NCBI GenBank assembly: GCA_900314365.1
Contig: OMVH01000054.1
Location: 1-6,938, forward strand
From: an uncultured Prevotella sp.
GTDB lineage: Bacteria; Bacteroidota; Bacteroidia; Bacteroidales; Bacteroidaceae
Reading direction: 5' to 3'
Length of the DNA: 6,938 nucleotides
Shown here: positions 1-5,882 of the stretch, piece after piece
Numbering within the stretch: the first letter of the stretch is position 1
Layout: every line of letters begins with the position of its first letter
The notes under the pieces: generated by a model
Database searches by the model: none
What the model saw: the letters and a program-made list of their open reading frames with translations, nothing else
Told to the model about the DNA's origin: nothing
Translations under genes and position numbers: made by a program

Positions 1-2
1 CC

Positions 3-33
3 TTGTGTTGAACGACAGGAAGTTATATCTTTG
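3..33 (+). promoter_or_regulatory. Putative Bacteroidota-type promoter for the fimbrial lipoprotein gene
   Basis: Bases 26-33 read TATCTTTG, an exact match to the -7 consensus TAnnTTTG of the main Bacteroidota sigma factor. TTGT at 3-6 lies 19 bases upstream and fits the -33 TTTG element with one difference. Transcription would start near base 40, giving a leader of about 20 bases that is A/T-rich (CTAAATATATG) and has no Shine-Dalgarno sequence, as is usual in this phylum. The promoter points into the gene starting at 61, which suggests that gene begins its own transcription unit. The -33 match is weaker than the -7 match. Confidence 0.6.
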
Positions 34-44
34 CGTTGTTCAAC
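7..44. repeat. Inverted repeat flanking the -7 promoter element
   Basis: GTTGAACGAC (7-16) and GTTGTTCAAC (35-44) are inverted copies matching at 9 of 10 positions; the inner 7 bases, GTTGAAC/GTTCAAC, match perfectly. The loop (17-34) contains the whole -7 element, and the right arm covers the expected transcription start. The arms begin 28 bases apart. This arrangement suits a regulator-binding site. The arms and loop look short for a recombinase-inverted promoter, so phase variation is not favoured. Binding is inferred, and a 10-base repeat could arise by chance. Confidence 0.4.
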
Positions 45-60
45 CTAAATATATGCAATC

Positions 61-957
61 ATGGAAAAACAGAGGATTCATCTCGGCTATCTGCTGTTAA
101 GTCTGACCCTTCTCGTTTGCTTCTCGTGCGAGAAGCCCGCCGCGGATAATGGCGAAGATAATGGTCAATCCACTGACGACATGGTGGAGCTCACAGTGAA
201 CATCAGTAATTTCAAGCAAGTAGCCTTTACGACGCAACGACGCAGTGAGAAAAGGGCCATAGCTGAGTTGTGCAATCGCATTGACGTAGCCATTCTCCAG
301 GACAAGAACAAAGTAAAGGGTATCAACCAAACATCCAACGACAAAGACTTCGGACACTTCAGTCTCTCGCTTCCAAAAGGCTCGTACACAGTACTTATCA
401 TTGCTCACAACGGTTTGGGGACGGCTACACTCACAAACCCTGAGGCAGTGACTTTCGAGAAAAACAAGGTCACTGACACTTTCTATTATTGCAATGCCAT
501 CACACTCAACGGTAACCAGACCATCAACGCCGACATGCAAAGGGCCGTGGCTGCCTTCTGCCTGGAAGTCAACGACACCACGCCTTCCAACGTCAGGCAA
601 ATGAAATTCTACTACACCGGCGGAAGTTCCACACTCAATGCTCGCAGCGGTACGGGATGTGTGAAATCGCGGCAGACGGAGGTCCTCAACGTGCCCGACG
701 GTGCTCACACCGGCAAATCGGCATACACCATCTATACATTCCCGCGGGAAGACTCCGAGGAACTGAAAATTGTGGTGACAGCACTCGACGAGAATGGTAA
801 GGACATCTTTTCGAAAACCTTCGAGCATGTGCCCATAACCCTGCGCCAGAAGAGCATTTACTCCGGGAGATTCTTCGACGGGGATAGTGGCGACGGTGGC
901 GACAGTTTCATCATTCGAGGCGACGACGTATGGACTGAGCACCACTCCACTTACTAA
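61..957 (+). CDS. Mfa2/FimB-family fimbrial anchor-like lipoprotein
   Basis: A 298-residue protein resembling the Mfa2/FimB family of Bacteroidales minor fimbriae, whose members anchor the shaft to the outer membrane and limit its length. Residues 1-22 form a lipoprotein signal (hydrophobic 9-21), with Cys23 in CFSC followed by EKPAAD, a typical exported-lipoprotein start. Residues about 41-190 look like the first beta-sandwich domain: LPKGSYTVLIIAHNG at 104-118 is the usual KGxYxVxxxxhNG strand-turn, and 159-193 (MQRAVAAFCLEV onwards) is the usual strand entering the second domain. The C-terminus (YSGRFFDGDSGDGG at 267-280, then DDVWTEHHSTY) fits the end of the family. Length is typical. The start is the ATG at 61, 28 bases after a good -7 element. 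No shaft fimbrillin gene lies next to it on the right, where it meets the convergent gene after 12 bases, so it may be a stand-alone paralogue or have partners to the left. Family assignment is from motif memory, not a search. Confidence 0.7.
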   Translation: MEKQRIHLGYLLLSLTLLVCFSCEKPAADNGEDNGQSTDDMVELTVNISNFKQVAFTTQRRSEKRAIAELCNRIDVAILQDKNKVKGINQTSNDKDFGHFSLSLPKGSYTVLIIAHNGLGTATLTNPEAVTFEKNKVTDTFYYCNAITLNGNQTINADMQRAVAAFCLEVNDTTPSNVRQMKFYYTGGSSTLNARSGTGCVKSRQTEVLNVPDGAHTGKSAYTIYTFPREDSEELKIVVTALDENGKDIFSKTFEHVPITLRQKSIYSGRFFDGDSGDGGDSFIIRGDDVWTEHHSTY

Positions 958-969
958 CAACCTCCAGCC

Positions 970-2265
970 TTATTTATATTCTGCCCGGGCATAGCCCACA
1001 AGCCGGTCGGTACGTCCGCCGAGTTCGCGATAGTAGACAAGTGCCTGATAAGTGTTCTCTGTCTGATAGAAATTGCCCTCTGAAGGAACTGGCCTTGCAT
1101 TGCCGTCTTCATCAACAAGCAGATACTGGTAGGAATAGTAGCCCTGCTTGAGCTTCACCGTAGCCTCATAACAGCGGGAGACCTCGTTGTAGATCATCTC
1201 GAAGGCTGGAAGAAAGCGGTCGTAGGTCCATTTGGCATTGAGAAAGACGCGTCCGTTGAGCCGCTCAGGCGTCTTCAGACGGAAATGTGTGAGCAGGTAC
1301 TCACAGGTATAGTCAATCTCGCTGTTATCGCTGTTACGGATGAAAAAGGCTCCATTGGCATCGTTGTCGTAGACATAGTTGGGCCGGGGCTCATCAGTCC
1401 AGACGTAAGCATTGTAGTTCCTCCCGTCCCATTCGAGCGATTCCAATCCCATTGTGGTATGATCGACATCGAGCATTTCGAATTTTCGGTATTCGTTTCC
1501 TCCATCGAAGATGTAGTCGCGACAATGATTCCACCTCAAACCATCGGCCATGACGTACTGTGGCTTTGCATCCCGGCGGACATTGTCCCACCGGCCATTC
1601 TGCAATACCACGGTGTAAATCTGCTCTTCAGGATTTGTCACCCTGAGCGCGCCATAACCAACCTCCATAGCCACTTGTTGATGTCGGCCGTTGATGTCGG
1701 CATCAGTGTTGGTGAGGATACGCAAGCCCACCGATGCAGCCGGTTCCACCACCATGAAGCAGGCAGTGAGTACGGGAGCATTGTCGTCGTCCTCATCGTA
1801 GACAGTCAGCCGGTAGTTGCCACTCATCGTGAAGGCACACTTGCTGTTGGGCAGTTGCAGATGGTAGTGGGTGTAGAGTTCGTTGGTGTTGAGCGACTTC
1901 TCCGCGTCTTCAATGGTATTGCCTTCGGCAAATCCTTTCACAAAGTCGCTGGTGAGAAGCTGTGTGGACACCGTCCAATCGGCCTCGCAATGCTCTATTT
2001 TATACGTGTAGCGGTGAAGCTCGTGGTTGAGTACATCGAAGTCGATGTTCACAGGCTCGCCTCCCAACTGCGTGACAGGCAATGATAGCCAGTCGGTACC
2101 GGCGACGACTGTGAGCGAGGCAACATCGGGCGACAACACTTCATGACGCTGGGCTGATGACGGCTGACAGACGAATACACTCATCACCGCAGCCAACAGC
2201 GTGAACCGCAGCCCGACCAGTATGGGTAGAATATTAGACCGCAAGAATTGCAGAGGACGTTTCAT
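970..2265 (-). CDS. DUF5103 / T9SS plug-family secreted protein
   Basis: A 431-residue exported protein of the DUF5103 family (N-terminal domain named T9SS_plug_1st). In Flavobacterium a family member was seen plugging the lateral or periplasmic opening of the SprA translocon of the type IX secretion system. The family also occurs in Bacteroidales where a complete T9SS is not evident, so the name does not prove secretion. Residues 1-38 are a long signal peptide ending PSSA before Gln39. Residues 84-155 carry the family hallmark: YTYKIEHCEADWTVS (87-100, HC-x-ADW), a KGF at 110-112, SLNTNELYTHYHLQLPN at 124-140 and SGNYRLTVYDED at 148-159. The tail has EGNFYQTENTYQALVYYRE (396-414), typical of the C-terminus. 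Length is normal for the family. The ATG at 2265 is the only start that gives a full signal peptide. The gene lies 69 bases downstream of the receptor gene on the same strand, probably one operon, and no clear promoter or terminator was seen between them. Confidence 0.85.
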   Translation of the reverse strand: MKRPLQFLRSNILPILVGLRFTLLAAVMSVFVCQPSSAQRHEVLSPDVASLTVVAGTDWLSLPVTQLGGEPVNIDFDVLNHELHRYTYKIEHCEADWTVSTQLLTSDFVKGFAEGNTIEDAEKSLNTNELYTHYHLQLPNSKCAFTMSGNYRLTVYDEDDDNAPVLTACFMVVEPAASVGLRILTNTDADINGRHQQVAMEVGYGALRVTNPEEQIYTVVLQNGRWDNVRRDAKPQYVMADGLRWNHCRDYIFDGGNEYRKFEMLDVDHTTMGLESLEWDGRNYNAYVWTDEPRPNYVYDNDANGAFFIRNSDNSEIDYTCEYLLTHFRLKTPERLNGRVFLNAKWTYDRFLPAFEMIYNEVSRCYEATVKLKQGYYSYQYLLVDEDGNARPVPSEGNFYQTENTYQALVYYRELGGRTDRLVGYARAEYK

Positions 2266-2334
2266 AAGCTTTTAGTTGATAGTTAAGGTTGAAGCCACAG
2301 AGAGTGTCTCCGGCTAAGTTGCCCGCAAAAGACA

Positions 2335-4704
2335 TCAGAAGTCGAAAAGCACCCTCGCATTGACCTGCCTTCCCGTGAGATAATTGGGGACAGCATATTG
2401 TTGGCCTGTGACATCAGTAATCCAGTAATAAGAGTTCACATTGCTGATTCCGAAAAGATTGAGCACATCGACCCCGAGCCATATATTGCGGAAGAACGAC
2501 TTTCTTTCTCCCCGCTCATTGTTGAGCATGCGGTAGCTCATGCCAATGTCAGCGCGTTTGTAGGCCGGCGCCCGGAACGTGTTACTCTCGAGCTCACGAT
2601 GGGGTGCTGAGAAGGGAAGACCGTCGGCATAAGTGAGGCGGAGCGACATCTTCCAGCGGTCGGTGCCGGGGAAGTAATCGGTGAAATAGAGGTGAACGGC
2701 ATAACGCTGGTCAGTGGGCAGGGGAATACTCTTGCCGTTGAGCTTCATCTTAGTGTCCATGAGTGAAAGGGTGAGCCACGAATCGGTCCCGGGCACAAAC
2801 TCACCAAAGAGCTTCAGGTCGATGCCCGCTGCATGTCCGCTGGCCTTAGTATCTCCGTAGTAAACCACCTTCACGTTGTTGACGCTGTAGGGGACGAGAT
2901 TGGAGAGTGCCTTATAGTAGGCCTCAGCCGTGAACTTGAAGGGTCTGTTGTTGAGCATGAACCGGTAATCGGCACCTACTATGAAATGTATGGAACGCTG
3001 GCTCTTGGCCTTTTCATTGAGGTTGGCATAGGTGACCCCATTGACCGTAGTTGTGTCGCGAAGCTCCTTATAGAACGGTGCCTGGTAATAGAGTCCGGAG
3101 GCAAAACGGAAAGTGAGATTCTGGTTGAAGGCCGGAATGATACTCAATGAGGCGCGCGGACTCAACAGTGTCTCCTTGTTGAAATTCCAGTGGGCCAGTC
3201 GCAGACCGTAGTTGAGCGTGTAGAGTGTCCCCCCTTCATGGCCGCTGAAACGGTAGGTATCCTGGAGATAGGCCTCAATGCGATTGGCATTGAGGGTGTT
3301 GTTGGCACGCAAGGAATAAATCATATACAAGTCCTTGCCCGTGTGAGGAATGCTGTAGCCGCTGGAGTCGCGCATTTCGTACTCGACAGACTTCTCGGTG
3401 ATGTGCTCGAACTTGAATGTCACCCCACCCTCTATCTTGTGATGCTTTGTCATATGACGCGCCATGAACTTCACACTCTGCACGTCGGCATCGAGATAGT
3501 TGCGGGCATGTTGGAAATAGGTACCCACACCGAGGTTCTCGCTCGTCTCAGTCTGCGTGAGCCAGTACTGTCCCTGCAAGTCATAGCGCTCCTGTTCCTT
3601 TGTGGAGAAAGCTGACGCGAGGAGTGAGACCGACGTGGAATCACCAAACATGCGAGTGATGCCGAGTGTACCGAAGAAGGTACGGAAGAGGTCCTTCTCC
3701 TGCCCGTCGAAATAGACGCGGAACGATTTTACGTTCTGCAAGGTGCCAAAGCTGGTCTCACGATCCTCCGGTACAAAATGATAATGATTATCAGAGATAT
3801 TACCTATGAAATCCACCTTCCACCGTTTGTTCGGCCTGTAGGCCAAATAAGTCTGATAATCAAGAAAATCGGGCCTGTACTCACCTTTGGTCTCGAGCGA
3901 TCCGAGCAAGTACTTGGTGGTCTTGTAGCGCACACCGTTGCTCCATGTGAACTTCTTTCCCTTCAGCCCTAAGTAGGCAGAGGCTCCGAGCAGGCTTGCG
4001 CTCACACTGCCCTCCGTGCGCTTGGGCTGACGGTAGGTGATATCGAGGGCCGACGACATGCGGTCACCGTACTTTGCCTCGAAGCCTCCCGTGGAAAAAC
4101 CTATCTTCTCCACCATGTCGGGATTGATTATCGAGAGTCCTTCCTGCTGACCACTGCGCACAAGAAACGGCCGGTAGACTTCCACATTGTTGATATAGAC
4201 GCTGTTCTCGTCGAAAGAGCCCCCACGGACATTGTACTGCGACGAGAGTTCACTGTGACTGCTGACACCAGCCTGACTTTGGATGAGCTCCTCTACGGCA
4301 TTGCCCGTAGTGCTCGGAGCCGTTTTCAGCGCATCCGTCTTCAGAGTCTGCGTCTGTCCCGTTTCTATGCGTTGCCCGGTGACATTGACCTCGCTGAGCG
4401 TTTTGTCGTCGCTGTAAAGCACCACTTGGAGCATCTGTCTGCCCTTGGGCCGCACGAGCACACGAGTCTTAGGCTTATAGCCAATCATAGAGAATTTAAC
4501 TACCACTGAATCAGCTGAATGAAGCGTCAAGCTAAACTCTCCCTTCAGCGAGGTGAGCGCCACCTTACCCTGAGAGACAACCGACGCGAATTCTACCGGG
4601 TTATTGTCTTCATCAGTCACACGTCCTTGCAAAGTGAACGTCTGGGCACTGGCTTGCAGCACGGCAGTAAACAATATGAGGAGTGAAAGCAATTTCTTTA
4701 CCAT
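2335..4704 (-). CDS. TonB-dependent outer-membrane receptor (non-SusC type)
   Basis: A 789-residue outer-membrane active transporter of unknown substrate. Residues 1-20 are a signal peptide (MVKKLLSLLI..ASA, cleavage before QTF). Residues 23-98 form a carboxypeptidase-regulatory-like beta-sandwich (LQGRVTDEDNNPVEFASV at 25-42, GEFSLTL, IGYKPKTR at 74-81). TLSEVNVTG (102-110) is the likely linker/TonB-box region. The plug domain covers about 120-225: YNVRGGSFDENSVYINNVEV (157-176) and GGFEAKYGDRMSSALDI (206-222) are classic plug motifs. The rest is a 22-strand-type barrel rich in alternating aromatic strands, ending VNARVLFDF with the terminal Phe usual for barrels. At 789 residues it is much shorter than SusC proteins (about 1000), and no susD gene adjoins it, so a glycan-utilisation locus is not supported; iron, haem, cobalamin or another small ligand is possible. 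The next gene downstream encodes the DUF5103 protein. The start is ATG 4704 with an A/T-rich leader. Confidence 0.9.
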   Translation of the reverse strand: MVKKLLSLLILFTAVLQASAQTFTLQGRVTDEDNNPVEFASVVSQGKVALTSLKGEFSLTLHSADSVVVKFSMIGYKPKTRVLVRPKGRQMLQVVLYSDDKTLSEVNVTGQRIETGQTQTLKTDALKTAPSTTGNAVEELIQSQAGVSSHSELSSQYNVRGGSFDENSVYINNVEVYRPFLVRSGQQEGLSIINPDMVEKIGFSTGGFEAKYGDRMSSALDITYRQPKRTEGSVSASLLGASAYLGLKGKKFTWSNGVRYKTTKYLLGSLETKGEYRPDFLDYQTYLAYRPNKRWKVDFIGNISDNHYHFVPEDRETSFGTLQNVKSFRVYFDGQEKDLFRTFFGTLGITRMFGDSTSVSLLASAFSTKEQERYDLQGQYWLTQTETSENLGVGTYFQHARNYLDADVQSVKFMARHMTKHHKIEGGVTFKFEHITEKSVEYEMRDSSGYSIPHTGKDLYMIYSLRANNTLNANRIEAYLQDTYRFSGHEGGTLYTLNYGLRLAHWNFNKETLLSPRASLSIIPAFNQNLTFRFASGLYYQAPFYKELRDTTTVNGVTYANLNEKAKSQRSIHFIVGADYRFMLNNRPFKFTAEAYYKALSNLVPYSVNNVKVVYYGDTKASGHAAGIDLKLFGEFVPGTDSWLTLSLMDTKMKLNGKSIPLPTDQRYAVHLYFTDYFPGTDRWKMSLRLTYADGLPFSAPHRELESNTFRAPAYKRADIGMSYRMLNNERGERKSFFRNIWLGVDVLNLFGISNVNSYYWITDVTGQQYAVPNYLTGRQVNARVLFDF

Positions 4705-5126
4705 AACTTAAATATAACGGACCATCATGGCTAATATTGTGATACTACGCCACTTTGCCTCCAAAGACTTTGCAAAGCTTCCGCATGGTCCTTCACCCCT
4801 TGAACAGTTGCCGGAGGCAACGAAGGAGGATACTCACTACACCAGCCGGTTGTTTGACTGAAAGCGGAAAATGGTGATACAATAAGAGCGAGCCAATGTA
4901 CGGAGACAGAAGAGAAACTCTCCAATATCTACCACCTACTTGGCATCCATCCACATCCGCTGGGGATAATAAAATCCGTGGTACATCCAAAACCAATCTC
5001 AAAAACGCCTATACCGAGAATCTATCAGTTACATGAGATATATCTGCAATGGGGATTAATATTCGTAATAGTAAAATTGCTCCACCCCTATAGTCGTACA
5101 GTGTGACTAAACTAATAGAACCGAAT
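4705..5126. other. 422-base intergenic region without a supported gene
   Basis: The region lies between the stop of the small lipoprotein gene and the start of the TonB receptor gene, so it should hold the 3' end of one - strand unit and the promoter of the next. Open frames here are short and unconvincing: - strand 4731-4925 and 4793-5002, and + strand 4727-4861 and 4896-5036. None has a recognisable family, signal peptide or leader. No TAnnTTTG element with a partner at the right spacing was found on the - strand. The weak dyad TAGTC/GACTA at 5091-5109 has no T-run and is not called a terminator. The half nearest the receptor gene holds the CTTTG palindrome cluster. Composition turns AT-rich beyond about 4960. 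Confidence 0.6.
4753..4777. repeat. Overlapping CTTTG/CAAAG palindromes upstream of the receptor gene
   Basis: Within 25 bases there are two overlapping perfect dyads: CAAAGACTTTG (4762-4772, one central base) and CTTTGCAAAG (4768-4777). A further CTTTGC at 4753-4758 can pair with GCAAAG at 4772-4777. The cluster sits 49-73 bases upstream of the receptor ATG, where a promoter or operator would be expected on the - strand. A repressor or activator site for the receptor gene is one reading. A leader-RNA hairpin is another. The function is inferred from position and symmetry only. Confidence 0.35.
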
Positions 5127-5870
5127 TTATTTGGAGATTCTATTATGCAGATCTATCCACAACAATAGAATTTTATTGGTATCTTCTAAATCCAAGGTTT
5201 TGCCTGTAGGCAATTTGACACAGAGTATTTCTATGGCCTGTCGGCTATGAGCATTAACAATAATGTTCTGTTGATTATTAGGATCAACAATATTTTTATA
5301 GATCCCCCAATAATTGTCAATACCTTCGTAAGAAATCTCATAGTTTTTATTTTCTATGTTTATTCTTACATGTGACTGAATCGCAGATGGCCAAAAAACG
5401 ACCAATGTATCAATATCAGCTCGTGGACCTGGTCTGTTCAAATAACTAGAATAAATTTTATAGTTGAAAGACAAATCACAGACCTGGCTTGATTCATCAA
5501 AAGTCCGTTTATACATACATGAATCAGGTATACAATATCCAAAAGCTTTTGACGGGACATCATGCAGGGTCAGATTTTTTTCCCCCTCTGTTGTTACACT
5601 TAATGTTGCGGTGCATATACATGTAGAGTCTTTTCTTGTAGGCCAATATCGTGACGCTGAATCATAAGGAAGTTTTTCTGCTAATACCACATAAGCAGGG
5701 TAGGTTCCTGCCATTTTTTTATAGTAAGCAAGATCTCCAGTTTCTGTTTCTAGAATCATTACACTGGGAGGGTTCGCTTGATCATTCCAAAAGTCAAAGC
5801 AAGACTGTGTGAGTACCACTCCCAGCAAAAGGACTAAGCCTACAAATATCCTATTAATATGCTTCTTCAT
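5127..5870 (-). CDS. Cysteine-containing putative lipoprotein of unknown family
   Basis: A 247-residue protein that I do not recognise. Residues 1-23 form a lipoprotein signal (KKHINR, hydrophobic 9-20, then LTQS before Cys24), so it should be a lipid-anchored envelope protein; FDFWND after the Cys is acidic, as in surface-exported Bacteroidota lipoproteins. The mature part has six more cysteines (84, 86, 113, 118, 131, 217), including CIC and CIPDSC, which could form disulphides. Alternating hydrophobic strands such as DTLVVFW (154-160) and HVRINIENKNYEISYEG (167-183) suggest a beta-rich fold. The start is ATG 5870, giving MKKHINRIF. An in-frame TTG at 5879 would add only three residues and is less likely. 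The upstream Vps62-like gene ends 12 bases before this ATG, so the two are almost certainly co-transcribed and may work together. Two sampled 60-base rows are 32-35% GC, lower than the receptor side. A partner, anchor or immunity-type role is conjecture. Confidence 0.75.
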   Translation of the reverse strand: MKKHINRIFVGLVLLLGVVLTQSCFDFWNDQANPPSVMILETETGDLAYYKKMAGTYPAYVVLAEKLPYDSASRYWPTRKDSTCICTATLSVTTEGEKNLTLHDVPSKAFGYCIPDSCMYKRTFDESSQVCDLSFNYKIYSSYLNRPGPRADIDTLVVFWPSAIQSHVRINIENKNYEISYEGIDNYWGIYKNIVDPNNQQNIIVNAHSRQAIEILCVKLPTGKTLDLEDTNKILLLWIDLHNRISK

Positions 5871-5882
5871 AGTTCTCAAGCC

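Noticed and set aside
1..44. Invertible (phase-variable) promoter
   Set aside because: The visible arms are only 10 bases around an 18-base loop, and no recombinase gene is in the window. A regulator site is the simpler reading.
97..960. 287-codon - strand open frame opposite the fimbrial lipoprotein gene
   Set aside because: It is almost entirely antisense to a gene with a lipobox, family motifs and a good promoter. The product has no signal peptide or recognisable domain and is rich in Val/Cys runs typical of shadow frames.
1285..2085. 266-codon + strand open frame opposite the DUF5103 gene
   Set aside because: The - strand product has unmistakable DUF5103 motifs. The + strand product is low-complexity Val/Ile/His-rich with no leader or family, so it is a shadow frame.
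2335..4704. SusC-type polysaccharide-utilisation receptor
   Set aside because: The protein is about 200 residues shorter than SusC proteins, and no susD or glycoside hydrolase gene is nearby.
4731..5002. Two overlapping - strand frames of 64 and 69 codons in the intergenic gap
   Set aside because: They overlap each other in different frames, match no family I know, have no convincing leader, and the hydrophobic stretches are short. There is no evidence of translation.
4727..5036. Short + strand frames (44 and 46 codons) in the same gap, considered as remnants of a decayed gene
   Set aside because: Neither the sequences nor a joined reading resembles a transposase or any other known protein. 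Chance open frames explain them.
5091..5109. Possible terminator hairpin TAGTC..GACTA after the small lipoprotein gene
   Set aside because: The stem is only five perfect pairs when read on the - strand transcript and is not followed by a T-run; it is too weak to call.
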